Shown: positions 1 to 6,888, numbered from the stretch's first letter. The stretch: 15,311 bases of DNA from an uncultured Bacilli bacterium (GCA_948750805.1 CAPZYV010000011.1:1-15311); one strand, 5' to 3'. Numbers and translations: made by a program. Notes: generated by a model not told the origin, from the sequence alone.

Positions 1-174
1 GACCCTGAAGATTTATATTTAATGGATTGTTTATTTAAAAAAAGACAAGAAGATAAGTGCCAACTATATTTATTTCGCATGGCTGTATATTATGCTGAAA
101 ATAAAGAGCATAATCCTGAAAAACTAAAATGGTGGTATTGGAAAGATAAAGAATATTGTAAGGATGATAAATAA
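1..174 (+). CDS. C-terminal end of an unrecognised protein (5' end outside window)
   Basis: An open frame enters from the left edge in frame 1 and ends at TAA 172-174, giving the last 57 residues. The piece is rich in charged and aromatic residues, with a Lys-Trp-Trp-Tyr-Trp-Lys cluster near the end and three cysteines. I do not recognise a family and no catalytic motif is visible in this fragment. The next gene starts 3 bases after this stop, so the two are very likely co-transcribed and perhaps translationally coupled. A weak SD-like AAGGA (160-164) for the downstream gene lies inside the final codons. Confidence 0.6.
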   Translation, partial: DPEDLYLMDCLFKKRQEDKCQLYLFRMAVYYAENKEHNPEKLKWWYWKDKEYCKDDK

Positions 175-177
175 ATT

Positions 178-636
178 ATGATTAAAGAAATTTTACAAAA
201 GCTGAATATTAAATATGAAGAAGTAGAACATAAGCCAGTTTTTACTTCACTTGAGGCACAGTTTATTAAAGAAAAAATAAAGGGTGTAGGAGTTAAAAAC
301 TTATTTATTAAAGATAGTAAAAATTTTTATATAGTATTGCAGGTTGATGATAAAAAAGCTAATTTAAAAGAAATTCAACAAGTTTTAAATAGCGGACATT
401 TATCTTTTGGGAATGAAGAAGAATTAGAAAGCATCCTAAAGCTTAAAAGGGGATATGTTACACCTTTAGGGATTATTAATGATAAAAATAATTTGGTAAC
501 TATCGTAATAGATAAGGATTTAAAAAACAAAACTTTACTTGTCCATCCTAATATAAATACAAAAACTATTTCTATAGAGTATGAAGATTTAATAAAGTTT
601 ATTAACTATTTAAATCATAAATATATTATTTTTTAG
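178..636 (+). CDS. Prolyl-tRNA editing deacylase, ProXp-ala/PrdX type (YbaK domain)
   Basis: This is a free-standing tRNA-editing domain of 152 aa, predicted to hydrolyse mischarged aminoacyl-tRNA (typically Ala-tRNAPro) in the cytoplasm. Family landmarks are visible in order: the helix after His18-Lys19-Pro20, the GVKNLFIKD strand at 37-46 with the conserved Lys in KNLF, the GYVTPLGIIND block at 92-102, and the HPN motif at 123-125 followed by a Thr-rich strand. Length is close to the usual 150-170 aa. The ATG at 178 lies 3 bases after the stop of the preceding gene, implying an operon, and a hairpin at 673-697 probably ends the unit. Substrate specificity within the INS/ProXp/YbaK superfamily cannot be settled by eye. 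ProXp-ala is the best fit because of the GYVTPLGIIND and HPN blocks. Confidence 0.85.
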   Translation: MIKEILQKLNIKYEEVEHKPVFTSLEAQFIKEKIKGVGVKNLFIKDSKNFYIVLQVDDKKANLKEIQQVLNSGHLSFGNEEELESILKLKRGYVTPLGIINDKNNLVTIVIDKDLKNKTLLVHPNINTKTISIEYEDLIKFINYLNHKYIIF

Positions 637-672
637 TTAATAAAAGTAACATGTAAAACCTTTATTTTAGAC

Positions 673-697
673 AAAGAAGGTAAAATACCTCTTTTTT
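673..697 (+). terminator. Weak intrinsic terminator after the deacylase gene
   Basis: AGGTA (678-682), loop AAA, TACCT (686-690), then C and a run of six T (692-697). The outer A/T pairs are interrupted by mismatches. The stem is short, but its position between two transcription units suits a terminator. Confidence 0.5.
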
Positions 698-708
698 AAT
701 GAAATTTA

Positions 709-717
709 TGATATAAT
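709..717 (+). promoter_or_regulatory. Extended -10 promoter for the HD/GNAT operon
   Basis: TGATATAAT is a perfect TGnTATAAT extended -10 with no good -35. The expected start near 723-725 would place the GGAG at 724-727 almost at the mRNA 5' end, giving a leader of about a dozen bases. The same 9-mer occurs upstream of mnmA and murF on the other strand. Confidence 0.65.
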
Positions 718-723
718 TCATTT

Positions 724-727
724 GGAG
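724..727 (+). promoter_or_regulatory. Shine-Dalgarno site deciding the HD gene start
   Basis: GGAG lies 9 bases before ATG 737. The in-frame TTG at 722-724 overlaps this site and the predicted transcription start, so ATG 737 is preferred. Confidence 0.7.
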
Positions 728-736
728 ACTCTTTTT

Positions 737-1372
737 ATGATAAATAAAGAACTAAAAAAATATATCGAAGAAAACATATTTCCTCTTTATAATAAAGTTG
801 ATAAAGGGCACAATTTAGAAAATCATATTATTCCAGTAATTAATGGTAGTATTGAATTAGCAAAAACAATACCAAATATAAATTTAGATATTGTCTATAC
901 TGTCGCGGCTTTTCATGATGCTGGATTAATTTATGATAGAGAAAATCATCATCTTAATTCCGCAAATTTTGTACTTAAAGATAAACATTTAAATAAATGG
1001 TTTCAACAAGATGATATTAAAATTATTGCTGAAGCAGTTGAAGACCATAGAGCTCATTATGAACCTCGAAATATATATGGCCAAATAATTTCAGATGCTG
1101 ATAAAAGTGTTGATTTAAAAGATATCTTAATTAGAACACATTTAGGAATTAAATCAAAGTTTCCCGACAAAAATCTAGAAACATTTGAAGCAGAATTTAA
1201 TGCTGCATATGATTGGATATTAAAAAAAGATAGTGAAAAAGGCTATATGAAATTTTACTTAGATGATAATAAGAAAAAAGCGTTAATAATTCTTCATAAT
1301 TTAGTGAAAAATAAAGATTATATCAAAAAGGAATATTATAAAATTTATAAGGAAAGTGATTACAATGAATGA
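737..1372 (+). CDS. HD-domain phosphohydrolase family protein
   Basis: A soluble 211-residue protein with the metal ligands of the HD superfamily (PF01966 type): a His near residue 30, His60-Asp61 (the HD pair in AAFHDAG), His71-His72, His104 and an Asp in the SDADK stretch at 119-123. Such proteins bind divalent metals and usually hydrolyse phosphomonoesters, phosphodiesters or nucleotides. The substrate here is unknown. The C-terminal third is lysine-rich and helical. The start chosen is ATG 737, with GGAG 9 bases upstream; an upstream TTG at 722 adds five residues but overlaps the SD. The 3' end overlaps the start of the GNAT gene by 8 bases in ATGAATGA, so the two are translationally coupled. 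The family is clear, the biochemical role is not. Confidence 0.8.
   Translation: MINKELKKYIEENIFPLYNKVDKGHNLENHIIPVINGSIELAKTIPNINLDIVYTVAAFHDAGLIYDRENHHLNSANFVLKDKHLNKWFQQDDIKIIAEAVEDHRAHYEPRNIYGQIISDADKSVDLKDILIRTHLGIKSKFPDKNLETFEAEFNAAYDWILKKDSEKGYMKFYLDDNKKKALIILHNLVKNKDYIKKEYYKIYKESDYNE
1349..1353 (+). promoter_or_regulatory. Shine-Dalgarno site inside the HD gene for the GNAT gene
   Basis: AAGGA lies 11 bases before ATG 1365 but only 2 bases before the in-frame GTG 1356, which argues for ATG 1365 as the true start. Confidence 0.6.
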
Positions 1373-1889
1373 AATTAAAACAGACAGATTTATACTTCGA
1401 CTAATATCATTAAATGATTATAATAAAGTATACGAAATATTAAGTGATGAAGAAACTGTTAAGTATTTAAATATGAATAGGCATAAATGTATTACGGATA
1501 CTAAAAACATGTTAAAAGACTATCTAAATGGCTTAAAAGATGGTACAAAATATCCATTTGCAATTATAGATAAAGATACTAAGGATTTTTTAGGAATATT
1601 TTTAATTAAATTAGATTTATATAATGATGATGCATTTGAATCAACCACATATATTAATAAAAAATATTGGAATAAAGGGATTTTAAGTGAAATATTACCT
1701 TATATAATTGATTATGTATTTAAAGAAATTAAAACTAAAAATTTTCGAGGATACGTTATGGAGAAAAATGGAGCTTCCGCAAGAGTTCTTGAAAAAACAG
1801 GTTTTAAACTAGAAAAAATATTTGAAGTTCCCGGAATAGAAGGTAAAATTAAAAGTTATTTAATTACTAATAAAGATTATTTTAAATAG
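1365..1889 (+). CDS. GNAT-family N-acetyltransferase (RimJ/RimL-like)
   Basis: A 174-residue acetyl-CoA-dependent acetyltransferase. The N-terminus has the RimJ/RimL pattern (TDRFILRLISLNDY, 6-19). The acetyl-CoA loop follows the strand TTYINKKYW and reads WNKGI (102-106), a reduced form of the usual Q/RxxGxG/A. The C-terminal core has N-G-A-S-x-R-V-L-E-K-T-G-F (135-147), typical of RimJ/RimL and ribosomal or small-molecule acetyltransferases. The substrate cannot be inferred from the sequence. Its start overlaps the HD gene stop, so both come from the promoter at 709-717. A terminator begins at the stop codon. A GTG at 1356 would add three residues but sits too close to the SD. Confidence 0.88.
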   Translation: MNEIKTDRFILRLISLNDYNKVYEILSDEETVKYLNMNRHKCITDTKNMLKDYLNGLKDGTKYPFAIIDKDTKDFLGIFLIKLDLYNDDAFESTTYINKKYWNKGILSEILPYIIDYVFKEIKTKNFRGYVMEKNGASARVLEKTGFKLEKIFEVPGIEGKIKSYLITNKDYFK

Positions 1890-1919
1890 AATATTATTTA
1901 CTACTAGTATTCTTTTTTT
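1888..1919 (+). terminator. Intrinsic terminator of the HD-GNAT operon
   Basis: A 9-bp stem (1888-1896 with 1905-1913, one G-U pair), an 8-base loop and a T-run at 1913-1919. It begins inside the GNAT stop codon. Confidence 0.75.
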
Positions 1920-1924
1920 ATTCA

Positions 1925-1930
1925 TATAAT
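1925..1930 (+). promoter_or_regulatory. Candidate -10 box for the ZIP transporter gene
   Basis: TATAAT sits 15 bases before the ATG and 6 bases past the preceding T-run. No convincing -35 or TG extension is visible, so this is a candidate only. The likely SD is GGTGA at 1936-1940. Confidence 0.35.
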
Positions 1931-1944
1931 TTATTGGTGATAAT

Positions 1945-2700
1945 ATGGAAATAATAGGGGCACTTCTAATTTCAACATTAGCAGGATTATCTACAATATT
2001 AGGTGGTTTAGTAATTTTCTTTAAATTTAAAGACAAAAATATTAATAAATTTATAACTGCTTCCTTAGCTTTTTCACTTGCTATAATGATTGGAATAAGT
2101 ATTACAGATTTAATACCTGAGTCTACTTATATACTTTTGTTAAATTATGGAATAAGTAGGGGAGTTATATATTCTTTTATTGCCTTTATCATTGGTGTTA
2201 TCTTAATTAAAATTTTAAATAAACTTATTGCTAAAGCAGAAGTTAATAAAAATGATTTATATAAATTAGGAATTCTTAATATGCTTGCTTTAATTTTACA
2301 TAATTTCCCAGAAGGGATAGCAACATTTATGAGTTCTTATAAAGATATAAGTTTAGGCATTAAACTTGCTATTGCTATAGCTTTTCATAATATTCCAGAA
2401 GGTATTAGTATAGCTGTACCGATATATTATGCAACTAACTCTAAAAAAGAAGCATTATTAAAAACCTTTTTATCAGGTATCGCTGAACCTATAGGAGCAT
2501 TAATCGCCTATGTATTCTTAAGTAAATATATAACTGATTCCCTGATTAGTATTATTTTAATATTAGTAGGGGGGATAATGATAACTCTAGCTATTGAGGT
2601 AATATTACCTAAAACCAAAAAATACAACTTAAAAGGGTGGTTGTATTTAGGATTCCTGTTAGGCATAGGTTTGATATTATTTAATTATTTTATATTTTAA
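1945..2700 (+). CDS. zupT: ZIP-family divalent metal transporter (ZupT-like)
   Basis: A 251-residue integral membrane protein of the ZIP family, expected to import Zn2+ and possibly Mn2+ or Fe2+ across the cytoplasmic membrane. The two signature helices are intact: HNFPEG at 119-124 (TM4) and HNIPEG at 148-153 (TM5), whose His and Glu form the metal site. SGIAEPIGA (177-185) marks the following helix. About eight hydrophobic segments are visible. The TM3-TM4 loop (about 92-106) is short and has no His-rich stretch. Start ATG 1945 is preceded by GGTGA. The length fits ZupT (about 250-270 aa). No metal-regulator operator was recognised, so regulation is unknown. The gene symbol is by family similarity only. 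Confidence 0.88.
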   Translation: MEIIGALLISTLAGLSTILGGLVIFFKFKDKNINKFITASLAFSLAIMIGISITDLIPESTYILLLNYGISRGVIYSFIAFIIGVILIKILNKLIAKAEVNKNDLYKLGILNMLALILHNFPEGIATFMSSYKDISLGIKLAIAIAFHNIPEGISIAVPIYYATNSKKEALLKTFLSGIAEPIGALIAYVFLSKYITDSLISIILILVGGIMITLAIEVILPKTKKYNLKGWLYLGFLLGIGLILFNYFIF

Positions 2701-2713
2701 TTGTGGCAAAATA

Positions 2714-2722
2714 TGGTAAAAT
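2714..2722 (+). promoter_or_regulatory. Extended -10 promoter for the NERD-HRDC gene
   Basis: TGGTAAAAT fits TGnTANAAT and lies 22 bases before ATG 2745. Transcription would start near 2728-2730, downstream of the alternative GTG start at 2703, so ATG 2745 is favoured. Confidence 0.5.
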
Positions 2723-2744
2723 ATATATAGAAAGAAGTTTTTGT

Positions 2745-3707
2745 ATGAGCATATTTAATAAACTTACACCCAATTTAATAGTTGATGGAAGAAATGTAGA
2801 AAGGCAACTCGAAGAATTAAAATCACTTTTACCAAAAGTTAATGAAGAAGGTAAAAGATTATTAGAAAAAGATATTAAGTTTTTAGAAATTGGAATAGCT
2901 GGCGAAAAACAAATTTTATTTGAATTGCAAAATAGTAACATACCGATGTATATTTTCCATGACGTTTATTATGAATTTAATGATTTAAATGCACAAATTG
3001 ATTTTATAATAGTAACATCTTATAAAATATTTGTAATTGAGTGTAAAAATATTATCGGAGATGTATTAATCAATGATAAAGGCAATTTTATTAGAAATTA
3101 CAACGGAAAAAGTGAAGGAATGTATTCTCCCATAACTCAAAATGAAAGGCATATAGAATTAATTTCTAATATGATATATGAAAAAAAGGGGATTTTAGGA
3201 AAATTGTTTTTCAATTCCACAATTAAACAAAATATTGAGTCCGTAATAGTATTTATTAATCCCAAAACTATTATAAAAAAATATCATGCACCAAAAGCAA
3301 TTAAAAATAAAATTATTAGGGCAGATGAAATAAATTCATATATTAAAAATACTATTAATTCTTGCGAATACAAGAAATTAGATATTGAAAGTTTTGCCAA
3401 TTTTTTCAAATTTTATAATGTTAAAAAAACTATTGATTTTAATAAAAAATATGAAAAATATTTAATAGAAAATAAAAATATTAATATAGAATCTTTAGAA
3501 AAAGATTTAAAAAAATATCGGTTAGATAAATCTAAATTATGCCAAGTTAAGCCATATTTTATTTTCACTGATGAACAGTTAAATAAATTAATTGAAATAT
3601 TGCCAAAGAAAAAAAATGATTTATTAAATATAAATGGTTTTGGTGAATTTAAAGTTTCTAATTATGGTGATGAAATCATCAGTATAATACTTAAATATAT
3701 AAATTAG
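2745..3707 (+). CDS. NERD-domain (nuclease-related) protein with C-terminal HRDC-like domain
   Basis: A 320-residue protein with two recognisable parts. Residues about 46-190 form a NERD domain: GIAGE at 50-54, the acidic strand AQIDFIIV (Asp86), and FVIECKN with Glu99-x-Lys101, which is the D-ExK arrangement of PD-(D/E)xK-like nuclease folds. The last 55 residues (from about 265) resemble HRDC: a proline, the helix LNKLIEILP, then LLNINGFGEFKVSNYGDEI, a pattern found in RecQ and RNase D accessory domains that bind nucleic acid. A DNA-acting role is likely, but no substrate is known for most NERD proteins. Start ATG 2745 was chosen over GTG 2703 because a promoter lies between them; a purine run (AGAAAGAAG) precedes it. 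It is the last + strand gene before the dif-like site. Confidence 0.8.
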   Translation: MSIFNKLTPNLIVDGRNVERQLEELKSLLPKVNEEGKRLLEKDIKFLEIGIAGEKQILFELQNSNIPMYIFHDVYYEFNDLNAQIDFIIVTSYKIFVIECKNIIGDVLINDKGNFIRNYNGKSEGMYSPITQNERHIELISNMIYEKKGILGKLFFNSTIKQNIESVIVFINPKTIIKKYHAPKAIKNKIIRADEINSYIKNTINSCEYKKLDIESFANFFKFYNVKKTIDFNKKYEKYLIENKNINIESLEKDLKKYRLDKSKLCQVKPYFIFTDEQLNKLIEILPKKKNDLLNINGFGEFKVSNYGDEIISIILKYIN

Positions 3708-3761
3708 AATGATATTCTTTAATATGAAAGTAATATCTAATAAATGTATTTAGATATCATT
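3708..3761. repeat. Two overlapping, mutually exclusive inverted repeats
   Basis: AATGATAT (3708-3715) pairs with ATATCATT (3754-3761). Inside it, ATATCTAA (3733-3740) pairs with TTAGATAT (3750-3757) around a 9-base loop. The right arms share ATAT, so only one can form at a time. No T-run follows, so it is not a standard terminator. It directly follows the NERD stop codon. Confidence 0.5.
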
Positions 3762-3782
3762 AACTTCAACTTCCGAAACGTT

Positions 3783-3810
3783 AGTTAACATAATATATAT
3801 TTAGCGAATT
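3783..3810 (-). other. dif: dif-like XerC/XerD recombination site (chromosome dimer resolution)
   Basis: Read on the minus strand, the 28 bp consist of an 11-bp arm AATTCGCTAAA, a 6-bp centre TATATA and an 11-bp arm TTATGTTAACT. From memory, B. subtilis dif has arms ACTTCCTAGAA and TTATGTAAACT around the same TATATA, giving 22 of 28 identical. E. coli dif has a XerD arm TTATGTTAAAT, 10 of 11 identical to this one. The XerD arm and spacer are near perfect and the XerC arm is weaker, as is normal for dif. The site is intergenic, exactly where gene direction changes from + (left) to - (right). That context is what a terminus-located dif should show and makes a chance match in A+T-rich DNA unlikely. 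Confidence 0.82.
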
Positions 3811-3995
3811 ATAATTTTGGGGATAAAATATTTAATTTTGAATAATTTTAGATTTCAAAAGTCTTTATGGATAATAATATATCATACATTATGACAATAG
3901 AATTTTTTAAACGTAATGAACCGAAAACTTATAAATATTTTAAACTCAATTTTTTAAATAAAAATGTTGTGCGTTTTATAACTTTATTATAAATT

Positions 3996-4067
3996 TAAAT
4001 AAGGTTAAATGCGCGCATACGTATATCAATATTTATATTATAAATAAGGTTATATATGCATATATAA
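3996..4067. repeat. Diverged 45-bp tandem duplication with a palindrome in each unit
   Basis: TAAATAAGGTTA occurs exactly at 3996-4007 and 4041-4052, 45 bp apart. Each copy is followed at the same distance by a GC-centred palindrome: ATGCGCGCAT (4009-4018, centre 4013.5) and TTATATATGCATATATAA (4050-4067, centre 4058.5). The sequence around the centres has diverged but the symmetry is kept, which suggests paired protein-binding sites. In the first unit a second palindrome, ATACGTAT (4017-4024), follows. The binding factor is unknown. Confidence 0.6.
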
Positions 4068-4091
4068 AAAAGAGCTTTTAGCTCTAATTTT
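4067..4091 (-). terminator. Bidirectional intrinsic terminator
   Basis: AGAGCT (4071-4076), loop TTT, AGCTCT (4080-4085). An A-run on the left gives a U-run on the minus strand; TTTTTT at 4088-4093 serves the plus strand. It abuts the stop codon of the minus-strand gene at 4092 and closes the convergent interval. Confidence 0.85.
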
Positions 4092-4910
4092 TTAATTCCA
4101 TTGATGAATTGGCTCGCTTTTACTCCAATAAAAATTATTGTTAGAATCATTTAAAAAAGTATGTTTATATAAACTGCCATAATGTTTTATTAGTTCGGCA
4201 TCGATTTTTGCCCCAGCTTTTATTTCTTTTGAACACTCTTCAAGTTCTTCGGAACTTCCATTTTTATAGCAAATATTATTAGATATTTTTAAATAATAAT
4301 CTGAAATTGTAATCTTGCTGTCACTATAAGTTTTGACTGCTTTATCCATTATCCTATAAACTGTAGCATTTGTTCCGATAGAGTAGGTATATGTTCCTGT
4401 ATTCCCACAAGAATATATCTCCCCTTTTAAGTAACAAACTTCAGAATCAGAAATCGAAAACTTGTCTATATATTTACTAATTTCTTCACCATATATTTTT
4501 TGATAAGCTTTATTTAAATCTTTTTTTGTTATTTCAGTATACATACAATTATTGCTGTTTTCATCAGGAATAAAAGTGTTATCCCCTACTTTGCATATTT
4601 TATTTTTGCCAGTTTTTGTACTTTTAACTTCTAAAATTTTTAAATCATTTTCCGTTAAATTATAATAAGAATTGCAAAAAGTATTATTGTCGCTTAAATC
4701 ATCTTTGGTAATAGCTTTCTCACCATAAGTAATAAGCCCACCACAACGATATATATCTACTTCGCCTAAATAGCTATATAATTTATTAACTTCATTGCTT
4801 TCTAAATCAAGTTTTTTATCGCCAACTAAGAAAAACACAATTATAACTAGCAAAATAATAAAAATAAATAAAATTAGTGGAACGAACTTCTTAAATTGTT
4901 TCTTTTTCAT
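4092..4910 (-). CDS. Membrane-anchored, cysteine-rich extracytoplasmic protein of unknown function
   Basis: A 272-residue protein with a Lys-rich N-terminus (MKKKQFKK) and one strong hydrophobic segment at about 9-30. The rest is hydrophilic and probably outside the cell. There is no lipobox and no clear cleavage site, so an uncleaved N-terminal anchor is most likely. The outer part has eight cysteines (56, 79, 106, 122, 159, 168, 214, 226), an even number spaced through the domain, which could form disulfides; that is unusual for a low-GC Bacillota protein. I recognise no family. It lies 17 bases after the HTH gene, with an AGAAGGG-type SD about 10 bases before its ATG, so it should be co-transcribed with that gene from the promoter at 5735-5764. 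Confidence 0.75.
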   Translation of the reverse strand: MKKKQFKKFVPLILFIFIILLVIIVFFLVGDKKLDLESNEVNKLYSYLGEVDIYRCGGLITYGEKAITKDDLSDNNTFCNSYYNLTENDLKILEVKSTKTGKNKICKVGDNTFIPDENSNNCMYTEITKKDLNKAYQKIYGEEISKYIDKFSISDSEVCYLKGEIYSCGNTGTYTYSIGTNATVYRIMDKAVKTYSDSKITISDYYLKISNNICYKNGSSEELEECSKEIKAGAKIDAELIKHYGSLYKHTFLNDSNNNFYWSKSEPIHQWN

Positions 4911-4927
4911 ATATTACTGCCCTTCTT

Positions 4928-5704
4928 TTAGACTTTACGAGATTGAATTTCGGCAATTTTTTCAAAAATTTCAGCAGCATTTTGTTCATTTATCTGATTA
5001 TATCCTAGCTCTCTTAAAGCTTGAATTTTAATTGTATTTAATTGTTGAGTTCTACTTAACTTTTCTTCCTTTTTTTGCTCTATTTCTTGAACAAATTTCT
5101 TATGACTCTCTGATAATTTACTACGGCTAGCACCACCATTGTTATATAAAGTTAATGCCGAATATAAAATACCTTCAAAAATAAATTGTTTTTCTTCATC
5201 AAATACAAATTCATCTGGACTTATGAAACCTGTAGTTTTAGACATATATCCTAGAATATATTTTATTTCTGGAACATTATCCATAGATTGAAGCATATGA
5301 TATAAATAATTTATTGCATGAAAATTTTCTTCTTTTTTGTTCTCATCTAAAAGTTTTTCTTTTAAAAGATATGTAATATCCGCTATTAAAGTCTGTTCTT
5401 CTTTTTCTAAGCCTTTCATATCGAAATAATTTTCCATATCACTAGAGTTTTTAACTCCTTGATTAAGACGATTTTCAACAGCCATTAAATAGTCGGTAGT
5501 TATTTTAATACTACTTATAGTACCTTCATCACCATCTTCAATATCAAGTAATTTTAATAATAATATTTTCTTTTCTTTAGGCCATTTATTAATATCTTCT
5601 AACTCTAAATAATTATATACCATTTGACGTGATACATTTAAATATTTAGCTAATCTTACTTTAGAAATTCCCAATTCCTGTAGTAATTCATTTAAACTGT
5701 TCAT
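4928..5704 (-). CDS. Helix-turn-helix DNA-binding protein with a long C-terminal region
   Basis: A 258-residue protein whose N-terminus carries an XRE-type HTH: residues 13-34 read as helix 2 (KVRLAKYL), turn (NVS) and recognition helix (RQMVYNYLE). The remaining 200 residues are helical and charged, and I do not recognise a domain. Residues about 195-258 are rich in Lys, Glu and Gln and may form a coiled coil. It is probably a transcriptional regulator and may sense a signal through its C-terminal part. It is the first gene of a two-gene operon with the anchored Cys-rich protein, behind a strong TTGACA/TATAAT promoter and an AAAGGAG SD. Autoregulation is plausible but not shown by a clean operator. 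Confidence 0.75.
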   Translation of the reverse strand: MNSLNELLQELGISKVRLAKYLNVSRQMVYNYLELEDINKWPKEKKILLLKLLDIEDGDEGTISSIKITTDYLMAVENRLNQGVKNSSDMENYFDMKGLEKEEQTLIADITYLLKEKLLDENKKEENFHAINYLYHMLQSMDNVPEIKYILGYMSKTTGFISPDEFVFDEEKQFIFEGILYSALTLYNNGGASRSKLSESHKKFVQEIEQKKEEKLSRTQQLNTIKIQALRELGYNQINEQNAAEIFEKIAEIQSRKV

Positions 5705-5734
5705 AAATTTATCTCCTTTATTATTTACACCTTA

Positions 5735-5764
5735 ATTATAATGTACTTAACACTTATATGTCAA
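5735..5764 (-). promoter_or_regulatory. Strong sigma-A promoter of the HTH operon
   Basis: On the minus strand, TTGACA (5764-5759), 18 bases, TATAAT (5740-5735). This is the only consensus -35 hexamer I found in the window. The spacer holds TGTTAAGTACA, a weak TGT-N5-ACA symmetry that could be an operator. A short A/T hairpin (5766-5780) lies between it and the mnmA stop. Confidence 0.8.
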
Positions 5765-5784
5765 GTTATTTGTTAAATAAATGA

Positions 5785-6888
5785 TTAAGATAGATACCAA
5801 AGTTTATTTCCATTTTTATATACATCTTTAATAAAGCCACATCCTAAACATTTTTCACCATCATATAAAACACATGCTTGTCCAGGTGTTACTGATTTTG
5901 CAAGTTCTGGATAACTAAGTTTTATTTCTGTATCACTTTTACTTTCTACTATAACAGATATATCTTCACCTCGATAACGAAACTTAGCAGTTAATTTAGA
6001 TGGTAGCTCTTCTAATATATTTAAATTATCAATAACACAAGCGTCACTATATAAGTATTTACTATCGCCAAAAGCAACGTAAAGGATGTTTTTAGCGACA
6101 TTTTTACCACATACATAATGCCTAGTAGTGTGTCCACTTAAACCAACATTACGGCGTTGCCCTATCGTATAGTTCATAAGTCCGGTGTGAGTTCCAATAA
6201 TATTTTTAGTTTCTACATCTATGATATCGCCAGAATTGGGTTTTAAATAATTTTGTACAAATTCTTGATAATGACGTTCGCCTATAAAACATATTCCTGT
6301 CGAATCCTTTTTGTTAGCGACATTTAAATTAATTTCGGCAGCTATTTTTCTGATTGTCGGTTTATCATAAGTTCCTAAAGGAAATAAAACATTTGTAAAT
6401 TGTTCTTTTGGCACATCAGCTAAAAAATAGGATTGGTCTTTATTTTTATCATCAGCACGATATAAAGAACCATTTTTAATTTTTGCATAATGTCCTGTTG
6501 CAATAAAATCTGCACCTAACTTCATAGCTTCTTTTTTAAATAAATCAAATTTAATAAATCTATTACATAGCAAATCAGGATTGGGCGTTCTTCCCTTTTT
6601 AAGTTCTTCTAAAAAATAGGTAAAAACATAATCCCAATATTCTTTGATAAAATCTACGCGATGAAGTTTAATTCCTAAAATTTCGCAAGCTTTTAAAGCA
6701 TCATTATAATCTTGTTCTTGAGGACAAATAGATTCTCCAAAATTAGGATTCCCTTTTAAATCGTTATTAATCATAGAATCCCAATTACGCATAAATAATC
6801 CTTCAACTTGATAACCTTCTCTTTTTAAAAGAAAAGCTGCAACTGCTGAATCTACTCCACCACTTATACCAACTATAACTTTTTTCAT
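5785..6888 (-). CDS. mnmA: tRNA-specific 2-thiouridylase MnmA
   Basis: A 367-residue full-length MnmA. It adenylates and then thiolates U34 of tRNA Lys, Glu and Gln, using persulfide sulfur from a cysteine desulfurase. The PP-loop SGGVDS is at 9-14. The two catalytic cysteines are present: Cys108 in NPDLLCNRFIKF and Cys200 in STGICFIGERHY. Other landmarks are the NDALKACEILGI helix, GHYA (132-135) and DQSYFL (151-156). The C-terminal beta-barrel (about 290-367) ends in the usual GQACVLYDGEKCLGCGFI block. No desulfurase gene lies nearby. It has its own promoter at 6905-6934 and no clear terminator before the HTH operon promoter, so read-through is possible. Identification is secure. Confidence 0.97.
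   Translation of the reverse strand: MKKVIVGISGGVDSAVAAFLLKREGYQVEGLFMRNWDSMINNDLKGNPNFGESICPQEQDYNDALKACEILGIKLHRVDFIKEYWDYVFTYFLEELKKGRTPNPDLLCNRFIKFDLFKKEAMKLGADFIATGHYAKIKNGSLYRADDKNKDQSYFLADVPKEQFTNVLFPLGTYDKPTIRKIAAEINLNVANKKDSTGICFIGERHYQEFVQNYLKPNSGDIIDVETKNIIGTHTGLMNYTIGQRRNVGLSGHTTRHYVCGKNVAKNILYVAFGDSKYLYSDACVIDNLNILEELPSKLTAKFRYRGEDISVIVESKSDTEIKLSYPELAKSVTPGQACVLYDGEKCLGCGFIKDVYKNGNKLWYLS

Noticed and set aside
722..736. TTG start for the HD gene
   Set aside because: It overlaps the GGAG that serves ATG 737 and the likely transcription start.
2690..2941. 83-codon frame on the minus strand
   Set aside because: Lies opposite the NERD gene and the end of the ZIP gene, with low-complexity Ser/Leu-rich translation and no initiation site.
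3867..3992. 41-codon + strand frame in the interval after the dif-like site
   Set aside because: No SD before either ATG (3867 or 3891), no promoter, composition like the surrounding A/T-rich DNA, and it ends just before the palindromic repeats.
4795..5031. 78-codon + strand frame
   Set aside because: Opposite the HTH/anchored-protein operon junction; no SD and no plausible protein.
3783..5784. Mobile element integrated at dif by Xer recombination (IMEX-type)
   Set aside because: No second dif-like site was found in the window, and the genes right of the site carry no recognisable mobility functions.
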